A stretch of DNA of 40,592 bases from Marinobacterium sp. (GCA_025800125.1 JAOXSF010000115.1:1-40592), one strand, 5' to 3'. Counted from the first letter of the stretch, positions 10,169 to 21,360 are shown. The notes: a model not told the origin generated them from the letters alone. Program-made: numbers and translations.

Positions 10169-11083
10169 TTATAACACCAGTGAGAAAATAATCGGCATGG
10201 TCAACGCCGACAGCATAGTCTGCGCCGTAATGATCGCGGCCATAGTGTCACTATCACCACCTTTTTGCAGTGCCAATACATAGGCAGATGGTGGCGCAGG
10301 TACAGTAAAACAGAGCAACAGCGCTGCCAGATAAACGCCTGTCAGGTCAAGCCAGACAGCCACTGAAACAGCCAGAGCAGGTTTAAGCAGTAGCTGAAAT
10401 ACTGAGGCAGTCCAGATCACCTCCCAGTTCCCCCGCAAACGATCAGTCTGCAAGGCAGCACCAACCACCAACAACCCGACAGGTAATGCTGCCGCTCCCA
10501 TCAGGTCAACAAACGCATACAACGGGCCGCTCAATCCCAACCCGCTGAGATTCAGACCCAATCCTGTCAACGCTCCCAGTATCAGAGGGTTAGTCAGCGT
10601 TTCCTTCAGAAATAGCTGAACGCTTGCACCCTGCGAACTCAAATACACCACAAAAACCAGTACACAGAACAGATTCACCAGCAGTATGATCAATGCCGCT
10701 AACAGAGCTGTAGCTGCTATACCCGTATCACCGGCCAGCTGATCAGCCACAACCAATGACACAAAGGTATTGAAGCGTATTGCTCCTTGATACAACGAAG
10801 TAAAGGTTGCAGCAGGCTGTGGCCGCACCCAGCGTTGCCACATCACCACCCATAGACTCATCAGCAACAACACAGCAGTAACTGCTGTGATCAATGTTAA
10901 TAACGGAAACTGATTGAGCGGCTTATTAGCCAGCACCTTGATTTCCAGCGCAGGCATAAACAGGTAATACAGCACAAAACTCATCTGCTGCCAGCTGGCT
11001 AACGGAACACCAGCATAACGACGCAGACAGAAGCCAGCCATGATTGCCAGAATGACCGGAAGAAGAGCAGTGATGATCTCCAT
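10169..11083 (-). CDS. AEC-family (auxin efflux carrier type) transporter
   Basis: A 304-aa integral membrane protein with roughly ten hydrophobic helices, matching the bacterial AEC family of secondary carriers that export or import organic acids and malonate-like substrates. Typical features are the N-terminal LLPVILAIMAGFCLRR helix with a gap before FVLYYLFMPALEIKVLA, NPLILGALTGLGLN in the middle, and the conserved C-terminal VPAPPSAYVLALQKGGD and LPIIFSL-like end (here MPIIFSLVL). The substrate cannot be read from sequence. The ATG at 11083 has GGGGT upstream. A LysR regulator on the same strand lies 154 bp upstream and may control it. Confidence 0.85.
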   Translation of the reverse strand: MEIITALLPVILAIMAGFCLRRYAGVPLASWQQMSFVLYYLFMPALEIKVLANKPLNQFPLLTLITAVTAVLLLMSLWVVMWQRWVRPQPAATFTSLYQGAIRFNTFVSLVVADQLAGDTGIAATALLAALIILLVNLFCVLVFVVYLSSQGASVQLFLKETLTNPLILGALTGLGLNLSGLGLSGPLYAFVDLMGAAALPVGLLVVGAALQTDRLRGNWEVIWTASVFQLLLKPALAVSVAVWLDLTGVYLAALLLCFTVPAPPSAYVLALQKGGDSDTMAAIITAQTMLSALTMPIIFSLVL

Positions 11084-11237
11084 TAGAACCCCAGAACAAC
11101 AGCAGACGTTATGATGACTGGCCGTATGCTAGAGCAGATCATTGATTAAAAAAAATTATATTTATTTGATAAAAGCATTAAATAATTTAAACAAAATACC
11201 TGCTTCCGACACAAGGAAGATAAATGAGCAAATCAGA
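11084..11237. other. AT-rich spacer upstream of AEC transporter
   Basis: A 154-bp spacer with a strongly AT-rich core (about 11145-11195). It is the likely promoter region of the transporter and small membrane protein genes. No single operator is convincing. Confidence 0.35.
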
Positions 11238-12107
11238 TCAGGCATAGTAACTGCGAAATGCACTGAGTAACGCCGTTATCAGCTTCAAGCGAGCACTATC
11301 CTCACGCCAGTAAAACCCGACCTCACGTCGTAAACGTTTTGGAGCAAACGGCAACAAACGAAAACGGGAGGCTATATCTGCCTGCATCAATGGACTCAGC
11401 GGCATAATCGTTACACCCAGCCCGTGCTCGATCATCTTCAGCGCAGCTTGTAAAGAATCAAGCTCGATTGTTTCCCGTAACTGCACACCCTGTTGGCGTA
11501 GCTCATCATCAATCAATGTCCCAGCCCAAGCACGGGCATCAAAACGGATATAATCACAGCGCTGCAATAACGCTTCAATGCAAAGTTCCTGCTCTGACAC
11601 TGACACTACCAGAAAAAATTTTTCCGCCGTCAGGAACTGCCATCGACAGCCCTTTGCAATCTGCTCAGGCGGCCCGGTTGTTACCACTGCATCCAGCTCT
11701 CTCTCTTCGACTCTTAATACCAGGTCTGACGACATACCACGACACACCTGCAGATAGACGTCTGGCCAGTCACGGCGAAAATCTGCCAGTGCCGGTGCTA
11801 ATGAGCCGGTCTGCACCATATACGTTGCCCCGATTGCCAGACGACCATCAACTCCTCCACCCAGTCCAACGGACAGCTGTTGATAATCACCGAGTAACCG
11901 CCTGGCCCGGCGGCAAAGCTCACGCCCATCAGTTGTCAGGCGTGGAGAACGCCCCTGTCGATCAAACAGCGATAATGACATCTCCTGCTCCAGGGCTCGC
12001 ATCTGCTGACTGACCGCCGACTGTGTCAGCCCTAGCCGATCTGCAGCCGCAGCAAAAGAACCAAGCTGTTCAACGGCCAGTAGCGTTTTCAGTTTTCTGA
12101 ATGACAT
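11238..12107 (-). CDS. LysR-family transcriptional regulator
   Basis: A 289-aa regulator. The N-terminal winged helix-turn-helix contains FRKLKTLLAVEQLGSFAAAA then LGLTQSAVSQQMRALEQEM, the classic LysR recognition helix. The effector domain starts at about residue 88 (GRLAIGATYMVQTG) and includes GLGVTIMPLSPL near the end. An upstream extension to 12161 exists, but the ATG at 12107 is preceded by AGGGG at 9 nt and gives a normal LysR N terminus. The tail YWREDSARLKLITALLSAF is typical. It reads in the same direction as the AEC transporter, which is a plausible target. Confidence 0.9.
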   Translation of the reverse strand: MSFRKLKTLLAVEQLGSFAAAADRLGLTQSAVSQQMRALEQEMSLSLFDRQGRSPRLTTDGRELCRRARRLLGDYQQLSVGLGGGVDGRLAIGATYMVQTGSLAPALADFRRDWPDVYLQVCRGMSSDLVLRVEERELDAVVTTGPPEQIAKGCRWQFLTAEKFFLVVSVSEQELCIEALLQRCDYIRFDARAWAGTLIDDELRQQGVQLRETIELDSLQAALKMIEHGLGVTIMPLSPLMQADIASRFRLLPFAPKRLRREVGFYWREDSARLKLITALLSAFRSYYA

Positions 12108-12136
12108 CGCGAGCAACCCCTGTAAGACAAACCATT

Positions 12137-12168
12137 TCTGCAATATAAGCCGTCTCTGCAATATAAGC
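12137..12168 (-). promoter_or_regulatory. Duplicated TATATT element upstream of LysR gene
   Basis: TCTGCAATATAAGC occurs at 12137-12150 and again at 12155-12168, an 18-bp period. On the coding strand of the LysR gene each copy reads GCTTATATTGCAGA, so two -10-like TATATT boxes stand in tandem 30-60 bp before the start. They could be two start sites or a two-turn operator. Confidence 0.45.
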
Positions 12169-12726
<558 letters not shown>

Positions 12727-12758
12727 GGCCTTTTTACACGCACCAGTGTCGTAAAAAG

Positions 12759-12788
12759 CCCTGCACATTTTGATGTGCGGGGTTTTTT
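12759..12788 (+). terminator. cspA terminator
   Basis: CCCTGCACAT-TTTG-ATGTGCGGGG, a 10-bp stem with one G-U and a 4-nt loop, followed by TTTTTT. A textbook intrinsic terminator 32 bp after the cspA stop. Confidence 0.93.
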
Positions 12789-12840
12789 GTCTTCAAAAAG
12801 CTGCAGGTCAGCAAGCTATTCTGCATAAACCAGAGCGCTC

Positions 12841-13111
12841 TCACCCCGAAAGCACGTCTAAATTCAGACCATACGACCACGCAATATTGCATTTAAGGGC
12901 TAGTGAAGTTTTGCTGATCATCGCTTCTCCCAATGGACTATAACCAGCAAAAGAACGTTCATGCAGCGCTCTAGAATCATCCAGTTTTAATGAAGCCAGA
13001 AGCAACGGTACGACCCGTAATGTGGAAACAGGTTAAGCCCATCAGCTTAGCCACTGCAACCTGCCAGGTGCCACGGTAGCAGCTGATCAGAAAACTTCCT
13101 TCAAAATCACA
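12841..13111 (-). pseudogene. Possible decayed coding sequence, two frames
   Basis: The roughly 400-bp space between the cspA and proB terminators has no intact gene. On the minus strand two overlapping open stretches look protein-like: 13111-12977 (44 codons, ending GRTVASGFIKTG) and 13032-12841 (63 codons, containing LKLDDSRALHERSFAGYSPL). Neither has a good start or ribosome-binding site. They overlap around 12977-13032, as if one frame had been broken by a single frameshift. I do not recognise the product; this may be chance. Confidence 0.2.
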
Positions 13112-13187
13112 TCAGACCCAGGCAGCAGGAATTACACCGACGCTATCACTCCGCTGCAAAGACCAAACCTGTAAAGACTGACTGGCA

Positions 13188-13222
13188 ACAAAAAACCCCG
13201 GTCGCATTGCTGCATACAGGGG
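13188..13222 (-). terminator. proB terminator
   Basis: On the minus strand CCCC (13222-13219) and GGGG (13199-13196) close a hairpin with an inner GCA/TGC pairing, followed by TTTTTTG. It lies about 20 bp after the proB stop, at the end of the rplU-proB block. Confidence 0.6.
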
Positions 13223-13242
13223 CTTAAGGCATCAATCAACTG

Positions 13243-14373
13243 TCAGGCCAGTACCAGGTTATCCCTGTGCACCAGCTCCTCTTCACCGACAAAACCCAGT
13301 AACGATTCAAAATCCCGGCTGGTCTGCCCCAGAATTTTCTCAGCTTCATTAATACCATAATTGACAAGACCACGAGCGACAATGCGGCCCATCTCATCGG
13401 TCATCAACACCATCTCACCCCGTGAGAAGTCACCACTGGCGGAACGCACACCAGCAGGCAATAAACTTTTACCACCTTCACGCACTGCCCGCACCGCACC
13501 TGCATCCAGTACCAGGGTACCACGGGCCTGAAGATGACCGGCAATCCAGTTCTTGCGCGCCGCCATCGGCTGATGGTCAGGGATCAGCAAAGTGCCTATC
13601 TCTTCACCCTCACGGACGCGGGTCAGCACATTCTCTTCACGACCGCTAACAATCACGGTAACAGCCCCCGAGCGCGCAGCCACTCTGGCCGCTTTCACCT
13701 TGGTCAGCATACCGCCGCTGCCCAGACGACCTTTACTGCCGCCACCGGCCATCGCTTCCAGTGCTGGATCACCAGCCCGACCCACAGAGACAAACTTCGC
13801 ATCCGGGTTGGAGCGTGGGTCTGCCTCGTACAGGCCTTTCTGGTCGGTCAGGATAATCAGACCATCGGCTTCCACCAGGTTGGCCACCAGCGCCCCAAGG
13901 GTGTCGTTATCACCAAAGCGGATCTCCTTGGTGATAACCGTGTCATTTTCGTTCACCACCGGCACCACGCCCAGCTCCAGCAAAGTACGCAGAGTGGCAC
14001 GGGCATTGAGATAACGTTTGCGCTCGGCGTGGTCATCATGGGTCAGCAGCACCTGAGCGGTGTGCATATCATGCTTTTTGAAGCTGGTTTCGTACGCCTG
14101 AACGAGGCCCATCTGGCCCACCGCCGCGGCAGCTTGCTGGCGGTGGACCTCGTGCGGTCGCTCATGCCAGCCAAGTCGGGTCATACCCTCGGCAATAGAG
14201 CCGGAGGATACCAGTACAAGTTCCATGCCCTGCCTGCGCAGCTGTGCCAGCTGGTCAACCCAGCTCTGAATGGCGGCATGATCCAGGCCTTCGCCATCAT
14301 TGGTCAGCAGTGCACTGCCAATCTTTACTACCCAACGCTTACCCTGCTGCAGCGTATTACGCTCAGTCGTCAC
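13243..14373 (-). CDS. proB: Glutamate 5-kinase
   Basis: ATP-dependent phosphorylation of L-glutamate to gamma-glutamyl phosphate, the first step of proline synthesis, cytoplasmic. The 376-aa length fits the two-domain form. An amino acid kinase domain (about 10-260) shows [43 protein letters not shown] and [14 protein letters not shown]-terminal PUA domain (about 285-365) contains [20 protein letters not shown] and FSRGEMV. The start is a GTG at 14373, preceded by AGGTAAGG. It follows obgE by 15 nt, the common gammaproteobacterial order rplU-rpmA-obgE-proB. Confidence 0.97.
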   Translation of the reverse strand: MTTERNTLQQGKRWVVKIGSALLTNDGEGLDHAAIQSWVDQLAQLRRQGMELVLVSSGSIAEGMTRLGWHERPHEVHRQQAAAAVGQMGLVQAYETSFKKHDMHTAQVLLTHDDHAERKRYLNARATLRTLLELGVVPVVNENDTVITKEIRFGDNDTLGALVANLVEADGLIILTDQKGLYEADPRSNPDAKFVSVGRAGDPALEAMAGGGSKGRLGSGGMLTKVKAARVAARSGAVTVIVSGREENVLTRVREGEEIGTLLIPDHQPMAARKNWIAGHLQARGTLVLDAGAVRAVREGGKSLLPAGVRSASGDFSRGEMVLMTDEMGRIVARGLVNYGINEAEKILGQTSRDFESLLGFVGEEELVHRDNLVLA

Positions 14374-14388
14374 GTCCTTACCTCAACT

Positions 14389-15690
<1,302 letters not shown>

Positions 15691-15948
15691 TTAGGCGGAA
15701 ACGATGCTTACGTATTTGCGGTTGTTCGGGCCTTTCACTTCAAATTTCACAACGCCATCGGCTTTTGCGAACAGAGTGTGGTCTTTGCCCAGACCTACGT
15801 TTTCACCAGCATGGAATTTAGTACCACGCTGACGAACCAGGATGTTACCTGCGATAACAGCCTGACCACCGAAGCGCTTAACGCCAAGGCGTTTCGATTC
15901 CGAGTCGCGACCGTTTCGTGTAGAACCACCAGCCTTCTTATGAGCCAT
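15691..15948 (-). CDS. rpmA: 50S ribosomal protein L27
   Basis: An 85-aa protein with the characteristic N terminus [16 protein letters not shown], whose tail reaches the peptidyl transferase centre, followed by [25 protein letters not shown] and [10 protein letters not shown]. Full length. It lies 29 nt after rplU and is co-transcribed with it. Confidence 0.98.
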   Translation of the reverse strand: MAHKKAGGSTRNGRDSESKRLGVKRFGGQAVIAGNILVRQRGTKFHAGENVGLGKDHTLFAKADGVVKFEVKGPNNRKYVSIVSA

Positions 15949-15977
15949 CTTCTATCTCCTGATAAGAATTAACAGAA

Positions 15978-16289
15978 TCAGCCGGAAATGCCGGTGATCT
16001 TAACTTCAGTGAACCACTGACGGTGACCCTGACGCTTCATGTGGTGCTTACGACGCTTGAACTTCAGGATCTGTACTTTCTTGCCACGGCCGTGAGCTAC
16101 AACTTCAGCTGCAACTTTTGCGCCTTCAACAACTGGTGCGCCAACTTTGATGTCGTCGCCGTTGCCAACCAGCAGAACGCGGTCGAATTCAACGTTGGAA
16201 CCAGCTTCAACGGCCAGCTTCTCGATTTTCAGGGTCTGACCTTCCTGAACGCGGTACTGCTTGCCGCCAGTTACGATAACTGCGTACAT
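15978..16289 (-). CDS. rplU: 50S ribosomal protein L21
   Basis: A 103-aa protein with [18 protein letters not shown] at the start, [17 protein letters not shown] in the middle, and the 23S rRNA-binding [16 protein letters not shown] signature before TEVKITGI. Full length. GGAG precedes the ATG. It is the first gene of the rplU-rpmA-obgE-proB block and has its own strong promoter about 95-130 bp upstream. Confidence 0.98.
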   Translation of the reverse strand: MYAVIVTGGKQYRVQEGQTLKIEKLAVEAGSNVEFDRVLLVGNGDDIKVGAPVVEGAKVAAEVVAHGRGKKVQILKFKRRKHHMKRQGHRQWFTEVKITGISG

Positions 16290-16628
16290 GATTTTCTCCG
16301 ATTATGCCTGCCCGGCTACTGTGGAAAGAACCTACTTCTAATGGCATGCCATATGGTAGGGAGCAATGGTGTGGACAGGCGAGGGCAGGCATTATACGCA
16401 AGACACGATTGTACAGCAAGCAGCCAGCCACAACTGGACACAACATTTCATGAGCGTTTTATCACAAAACTCAGCCGTCCATCGAACAGCTGAATTTCGT
16501 CTGAATTGAGTAACCCTCTGCTATCGTAACCATATGGCAGCGAAAGGGCTCAGGGCTGGCGATTTCTTGACAGTGCCACACCGTCCCCCTAGCATTCCCG
16601 GTTAACTTTAACCCGATTCTGATCAGCC
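16290..16628. other. rplU-ispB divergent spacer
   Basis: A 339-bp gene-free region holding both promoters. On the rplU side it contains the perfect 12-bp palindrome ATGGCATGCCAT (16341-16352) inside flanking CCTAC/GTAGG arms, and GCCTGCCC/GGGCAGGC arms at 16306-16313 and 16383-16390. On the ispB side TTGACAGTG near 16567 could be a -35 element, but no good -10 follows. Confidence 0.5.
16384..16419 (-). promoter_or_regulatory. Promoter of rplU-rpmA with GC-rich discriminator
   Basis: On the minus strand TTGCTG (16419-16414) and TATAAT (16396-16391) are separated by 17 nt. The next bases, GCCTGCCC, form a very GC-rich discriminator before the predicted start near 16384. That is typical of promoters under ppGpp/DksA stringent control and suits a ribosomal protein operon. 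The leader to the rplU ATG is about 95 nt. Confidence 0.75.
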
Positions 16629-17603
16629 ATGCAGCCACATCAACTGAACCCCTTGATTGAACCGCAGTTCGAAGCTGTTAACGACTATATACTCAACCAT
16701 CTGGACTCACGCGTTCCGCTTGTTGAGAAAATTGGTCACTACATCGTTAACAGCGGTGGCAAGCGTATCCGGCCACTACTGGTGCTGCTGGCAGCCAACG
16801 CCGCTGGCTATAAAGCAGATAACCATATCCCGCTGGCAGCGGTTATCGAATTCATCCACACTGCCACCTTGCTACATGACGATGTCGTTGACAGCTCGGA
16901 TCTGCGCCGTGGCAATCCGACAGCAAATGCAAAGTGGGGTAATGAGGCCAGCGTGCTGGTCGGCGACTTCCTCTACTCGCGAGCCTTCCAGATTATGGTC
17001 GGTATCGGTCAGATGGAGATCATGAACGTAATTTCCAATGCGACCAACGTGATTGCAGAGGGCGAAGTCCTGCAGCTGATCAACTGTAAAAACCCGGATA
17101 CCACCGAAGAGCAATATATGCAGGTGATTCTGGGCAAGACAGCTATGCTGTTTGAAGCTGCAACAGAGTGTGGCGCACTGCTCAAAGCCGATGTCACCGC
17201 AGAAGAGCGCGAAGCACTGCGCCTGTACGGCCGCCACTTGGGTATCGCTTTCCAGCTCATTGATGACGTGATGGATTACCTGTCCAGCGCTGAAGAGATG
17301 GGCAAAAATGTCGGTGACGATCTGGCTGAAGGCAAGCCAACACTGCCATTGATTCAGGCAATGAAAGCCACTGATAGCGACGACAAACGTAAACTGATAC
17401 GTAAGGCAATTCGCAAAGGCGGACTGGAAGACCTGGAACCAGTACTGGCGGTTGTACACGAAACCGGCGCCATTGATTACACGAAACAGAAAGCACAGGA
17501 AGAAGCAGACAAGGCAATTGCTGCTCTGCAGGTGCTACCTGACAGCAGCTTCCGCGACACTCTGACCACACTGGCCAATATAGCGGTCAAACGCACCCAC
17601 TAA
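16629..17603 (+). CDS. ispB: Octaprenyl (polyprenyl) diphosphate synthase
   Basis: Elongates farnesyl diphosphate with isopentenyl diphosphate to the C40-type side chain of ubiquinone and menaquinone. The 324-aa sequence has GGKRIRPLLVLLAA, the first Asp-rich motif LLHDDVVDSSDLRRG, GEVLQL, KTAMLFEAA, and the second Asp-rich motif FQLIDDVMDYLSS followed by GKNVGDDLAEGKPTLP. The EEADKAIAALQVLPDS tail matches E. coli IspB. The chain length (C40 or other) is not directly readable. The start ATG lacks a strong ribosome-binding site. It is divergent from rplU, a conserved arrangement. Confidence 0.95.
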   Translation: MQPHQLNPLIEPQFEAVNDYILNHLDSRVPLVEKIGHYIVNSGGKRIRPLLVLLAANAAGYKADNHIPLAAVIEFIHTATLLHDDVVDSSDLRRGNPTANAKWGNEASVLVGDFLYSRAFQIMVGIGQMEIMNVISNATNVIAEGEVLQLINCKNPDTTEEQYMQVILGKTAMLFEAATECGALLKADVTAEEREALRLYGRHLGIAFQLIDDVMDYLSSAEEMGKNVGDDLAEGKPTLPLIQAMKATDSDDKRKLIRKAIRKGGLEDLEPVLAVVHETGAIDYTKQKAQEEADKAIAALQVLPDSSFRDTLTTLANIAVKRTH

Positions 17604-17693
17604 TCGGTACTTATGCAGATCAGTGGTAAAAGACACAGGGCGCAGATTGCGCACTGTGTTTTATCCAGCCGTTCACCAGCAGACACTATGTCA

Positions 17694-18380
17694 TTAAGTG
17701 TTTCGATATGTACTCTGAGGTGAAAGGCAATATACCTTTTCCCGTGTGCCTGGCCGGTCAGCTGGCTGGTCATCCAGCAATTCAATTTCAAAACGTTCAC
17801 CAAACAGCATTTCAACCTCTGATCGCGCCACAGAGAACGGCGGCCCCTGCTCTGCACCATCACCAGGCGCATGCTCAGGCTCAGGTTTTACGGTTTCCAG
17901 TGTTACTAGCAGTACGGAAACAGGTTTCGGCAAGATTGCACATAACAATCTGGCATATGCTTTTCGCATCTGTGCAGGTAAAGCTATCAAAGCAGCCCTG
18001 TCATAAACCGCATTAACTGTTTTCAGGTCCTGCACCTGCAGCTGAAAAATATCACCGCACCACAGCTCAATACCGCACTGGCTGAAATATTCAAACCGCT
18101 CATCACGACGACGCACCAGACTCAGTGACTGCTCACCGGAGGCAGGGTCAGCAAAAAACTGTTCACATGCCAGACCACTCAGCTCCACTCCCAACACATC
18201 AAAACCCTGCTGCTGTAGCCAGATCATATCCTGAGAGCGACCACACAATGGCACCAGCACACGCCCTCTGGCAGGCAGTTTCATCGCTGAGCAGTATGTT
18301 TTCAGCAACGGATTAACCTCTTTAAGATGAAAGCCAATTCTCCCTTCCTGCCAACGCTGATGCCAGAAATCATGTTCCAT
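17694..18380 (-). CDS. tpm: Thiopurine S-methyltransferase family protein
   Basis: SAM-dependent methyltransferase of the bacterial TPMT family (228 aa), linked in Pseudomonas to methylation of selenium and tellurium compounds and thiopurines. Family signatures are the N-terminal [22 protein letters not shown], the SAM-binding [19 protein letters not shown] and [13 protein letters not shown], then [21 protein letters not shown] precedes the ATG. It is convergent with ispB and divergent from fabA. The natural substrate is not known. Confidence 0.92.
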   Translation of the reverse strand: MEHDFWHQRWQEGRIGFHLKEVNPLLKTYCSAMKLPARGRVLVPLCGRSQDMIWLQQQGFDVLGVELSGLACEQFFADPASGEQSLSLVRRRDERFEYFSQCGIELWCGDIFQLQVQDLKTVNAVYDRAALIALPAQMRKAYARLLCAILPKPVSVLLVTLETVKPEPEHAPGDGAEQGPPFSVARSEVEMLFGERFEIELLDDQPADRPGTREKVYCLSPQSTYRNT

Positions 18381-18505
18381 AATTAATCCTATCTATTTGA
18401 TAAATATGGGATTAAAACAGATCGCCAGAGGTTATTCTGCCTCTTGTTCAGGTATAAAAGCAGCACCAGACAATAGCCAGACAACCAATTTCCATGACGC
18501 AGGCC

Positions 18506-18534
18506 GTGCCACAGCGACTGCAAATCGGTATAAT
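18506..18534 (+). promoter_or_regulatory. Candidate fabA promoter
   Basis: TATAAT at 18529-18534 with GTGCCA (4/6 match to TTGACA) 17 nt upstream at 18506-18511. The predicted start lies about 40 nt before the fabA ATG. Confidence 0.5.
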
Positions 18535-18579
18535 CCACGGATTATTTTGACCAGATTGCCTTTGGATAGACAGTTTCAA

Positions 18580-19095
18580 ATGACAAAGCCTTCCTCTTTT
18601 ACGCGCGAAGAACTGCTGCAATGCGGCCATGGTGAAATGTTTGGCGAGGGCAATGCCCGACTGCCAATTGGTAACATGCTGATGATGGATCGCATCGTCA
18701 CAATCACTGAAGATGGCGGCGAGCACGGCAAGGGTGAAATTATTGCCGAGCTGGATATCAACCCTGACCTGTGGTTCTTTGGTTGCCACTTCGAAACCGA
18801 CCCGGTTATGCCGGGCTGCCTGGGCCTTGATGCCATGTGGCAGCTGGTTGGTTTTTACCTCGGCTGGCGTGGCAACAAGGGTCGCGGTCGCGCCCTGGGG
18901 GCTGGCGAAGTTAAATTCTTCGGCCAGGTTCTGCCAAACGCCAAAAAAGTTACCTACCACATCCAGCTCAAGCGTGTTATTGAACGCAAGCTGGTGATGG
19001 GCATCGCTGACGCTTCCATGTCTGTTGACGGTCGTGAAATCTACACCGCCAAAGACCTGCGTGTCGGCCTGTTCACTTCAACCGACGATTTCTGA
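18580..19095 (+). CDS. fabA: 3-hydroxydecanoyl-ACP dehydratase/isomerase
   Basis: Dehydrates 3-hydroxyacyl-ACP and isomerises trans-2- to cis-3-decenoyl-ACP, the branch point of anaerobic unsaturated fatty acid synthesis. At 171 aa it matches E. coli FabA. The active-site segment is [27 protein letters not shown], split here as GCH (His70) and LGLDAMW (Asp84). [11 protein letters not shown] and [11 protein letters not shown] are also conserved. The open frame runs back to 18397, but the ATG at 18580 gives the family N terminus and lies just after a TATAAT promoter. fabB follows by 88 bp, so the pair is probably co-transcribed. Confidence 0.97.
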   Translation: MTKPSSFTREELLQCGHGEMFGEGNARLPIGNMLMMDRIVTITEDGGEHGKGEIIAELDINPDLWFFGCHFETDPVMPGCLGLDAMWQLVGFYLGWRGNKGRGRALGAGEVKFFGQVLPNAKKVTYHIQLKRVIERKLVMGIADASMSVDGREIYTAKDLRVGLFTSTDDF

Positions 19096-19183
19096 TTTTC
19101 CTGCTCTGGCCAGCCTCACGCTGGCCATTGAGTATCAGGCCTTCAGAACTCCAAGATTAATCAGATAATTAGAGAGGCATCTT

Positions 19184-20401
19184 ATGCGACGTGTCGTTGT
19201 TACCGGTATGGGTATCGTGTCCTGTCTGGGCACAGACAAGGACTCGGTGCTTGAGTCACTGCAACTGGGTCGCTCCGGTATCAAATTCCAGGAGGACTAC
19301 AAGGAGCGTGGCTTCCGTAGCCAGGTTGCCGGCAGCATCGATATCGACTTCGCTGAGAAGATCGATCGTAAACTGCTGCGTTTCATGGGTGATGCTGCGG
19401 CATACACCTACATTGCCATGAACGAAGCGATTGCCGACTCAGGCCTGGCCGAAGACCAGGTTTCCAATGAGCGTACTGGCCTGATCGTAGGTTCCGGTGG
19501 TGCATCTGCTGCCAACATTGTTGAAGCAGCTGATATTACCCGCGAGAAGGGCGTTAAACGTGTAGGCCCTTACCGCGTAACCCGCACTATGGGTTCCACT
19601 GTATCTGCCTGCCTGGCAACACCGTTCAAGATCAAGGGCGTGAACTACTCCATCACCTCTGCATGTGCAACCAGTGCACACTGTATCGGCAATGCGATGG
19701 AACAGATTCAGCTGGGCAAACAGGATGTAATCTTCGCCGGTGGTGGCGAAGAACTGCACTGGTCTCAGACTGCAATGTTTGATGCAATGGGCGCACTGTC
19801 CAGCAAATACAACGAAACCCCGGACAAAGCCTCTCGCGCTTACGACGCCAACCGTGATGGTTTCACCATCGCCGGCGGTGCCGGTGTTCTGGTAATCGAA
19901 GAGCTGGAACATGCTAAAGCGCGTGGCGCCAAAATCTACGCTGAGCTGGTAGGCTACGGTGCTACATCTGACGGTTATGACATGGTCGCACCATCTGGTG
20001 AGGGCGCGGTACGCTGCATGAAGCAGGCGATGGCAACAGTGGATGGCGACATCGACTATATCAACGCTCACGGTACTTCCACACCAGCTGGCGACATGCA
20101 GGAGCTGAAGGCGATGAAAGAAACCTTCGGCGATAACATGCCGCCAGTAAGCTCTACCAAGTCTCTGTCTGGTCACTCTCTGGGAGCCGCAGGCGTACAG
20201 GAAGCTGTTTACTGCCTGCTGATGCAGGAAAATAACTTCATCTGTGCATCTGCCAACATCGACGAACTGGACCCAGCAGCCGAAGGTATGCCAATTGTGC
20301 AGACTCGCCAGGACAACGTAGAGCTGAAACGCGTAATGTCCAACAGCTTCGGCTTCGGTGGCACCAACTCTACACTGGTATTTGAAAAATTCGAAGGCTG
20401 A
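19184..20401 (+). CDS. fabB: 3-oxoacyl-ACP synthase I
   Basis: Condensing enzyme (KAS I) that elongates the cis-3-decenoyl-ACP made by FabA, fixing it as an unsaturated chain. The 405-aa sequence has [16 protein letters not shown] at the start, the nucleophile in [13 protein letters not shown] (Cys161), and the catalytic histidines in [11 protein letters not shown] and [10 protein letters not shown]. The glycine-rich [12 protein letters not shown] ends the domain. GAGAGG precedes the ATG. A terminator follows directly. Confidence 0.97.
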   Translation: MRRVVVTGMGIVSCLGTDKDSVLESLQLGRSGIKFQEDYKERGFRSQVAGSIDIDFAEKIDRKLLRFMGDAAAYTYIAMNEAIADSGLAEDQVSNERTGLIVGSGGASAANIVEAADITREKGVKRVGPYRVTRTMGSTVSACLATPFKIKGVNYSITSACATSAHCIGNAMEQIQLGKQDVIFAGGGEELHWSQTAMFDAMGALSSKYNETPDKASRAYDANRDGFTIAGGAGVLVIEELEHAKARGAKIYAELVGYGATSDGYDMVAPSGEGAVRCMKQAMATVDGDIDYINAHGTSTPAGDMQELKAMKETFGDNMPPVSSTKSLSGHSLGAAGVQEAVYCLLMQENNFICASANIDELDPAAEGMPIVQTRQDNVELKRVMSNSFGFGGTNSTLVFEKFEG

Positions 20402-20423
20402 TAAAAGCCCTCGGACTTTCTGC

Positions 20424-20450
20424 AAAAAGCGCGCTGCGGCGCGTTTTTTT
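20424..20450 (+). terminator. fabAB terminator
   Basis: CGCGC-TGCG-GCGCG (20430-20443), extended by G-U and A-T pairs, followed by seven T. It lies 28 bp after the fabB stop. Confidence 0.88.
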
Positions 20451-20489
20451 GTCTCTGCTGATTCAAGCCCCCTCCAGCAGACAAACACC

Positions 20490-20511
20490 AAAAAGCCGCC
20501 CACAGGCGGCT
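20490..20511 (-). terminator. Terminator of moaCD-acyltransferase operon
   Basis: Minus strand AGCCGCC-TGTG-GGCGGCT, a perfect 7-bp stem, followed by TTTTTGG. It lies 32 bp after the plsC-type stop and faces the fabB terminator. Confidence 0.85.
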
Positions 20512-20542
20512 ATTCAAGTACAGGCCGGAGAAACAGAGCCTA

Positions 20543-21358
20543 TCAGTCTTTGGCTGCGGTACTGCCATTCAGCTCAGCATTATCAACCGACACCTTATCA
20601 GCCGGTGGCACAGCGCCCATCTGCTCCAGCATCCAGCTAACGGCTTCCTCGTGAATTTCATCCACCGTACGGTCAGTCGTTACCACTGGCTTACCAATAT
20701 GCAGCGTAACGGTACCCGGATATTTAACAAAGCTCTTACCCGGCCAGAATACACCGGCATCATGTACCATTGGTACCACCGGCACACCACCGGAAGCCGC
20801 CAGCATAGCACCACCTTTATTGAACTTGCCCAGCTTACCAGCCGCTACACGGGTCCCCTGAGGGAAGATCAGTACCGGAATCCCTTCTGCCAGCCGCGCC
20901 TTACCCTGACTCAGCAACTGCTTCAGCGCCCCACGTGCTTTGCTGCGATCCAGTGCAATCGGCTTGAGCAGACGCAAGCCCCAGCCAAAGAATGGAATCT
21001 TCAACAGCTCCTGCTTAAGCACTGTGGTCTGCGGGCGCACCAGCGTCAGAAAGTAGAGCGTTTCCCATTCACTCTGGTGATTGGCAATCACAACATACGC
21101 GCCCGCTTGCGGTAGATTCTCCCGCCCCTTCACCTCTACCTTGACGCCACAGCAGACCCGCAGCCAGAAAATATAGAAATAATTCACCGCGCTGATCACC
21201 CGGAAGCGACCACGATAACCCAGCAGTGGCGCAATCAACACAGACACCAGCGACCAGATGATGGTCGCTATATAGAAGCCAGCGTAGTAAATACTGGCTC
21301 GCAGATAATGTAGTACTGTTGCATGCTGTTCCGGCACGGTTTGCCCTGTCTCTGACAT
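20543..21358 (-). CDS. 1-acyl-sn-glycerol-3-phosphate acyltransferase (PlsC type)
   Basis: Transfers an acyl chain to lysophosphatidate to give phosphatidate in membrane lipid synthesis. The 271-aa protein has two N-terminal hydrophobic segments (about 22-48 and 55-70). Motif I is ANHQSEWETL, where the usual Asp of NHxxxxD is Glu. KQELLKIPFFGWGLRL, motif III FPQGTR and motif IV GVPVVPMVHDAG follow. It starts 2 nt after the moaD stop and so is translationally linked to moaCD. Lysophosphatidate is the family default; other acyl acceptors are possible. Confidence 0.88.
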   Translation of the reverse strand: MSETGQTVPEQHATVLHYLRASIYYAGFYIATIIWSLVSVLIAPLLGYRGRFRVISAVNYFYIFWLRVCCGVKVEVKGRENLPQAGAYVVIANHQSEWETLYFLTLVRPQTTVLKQELLKIPFFGWGLRLLKPIALDRSKARGALKQLLSQGKARLAEGIPVLIFPQGTRVAAGKLGKFNKGGAMLAASGGVPVVPMVHDAGVFWPGKSFVKYPGTVTLHIGKPVVTTDRTVDEIHEEAVSWMLEQMGAVPPADKVSVDNAELNGSTAAKD

Positions 21359-21360
21359 GA

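Noticed and set aside
16306-16390. An RNA stem GCCTGCCC/GGGCAGGC closing the whole rplU leader
   Set aside because: With the -10 box ending at 16391, transcription should begin near 16384, so most of the 5' arm would not be in the RNA.
19439-20503. Minus-strand open frame of 354 codons
   Set aside because: It is antisense to fabB, with Cys/His-rich non-family translation and no ribosome-binding site.
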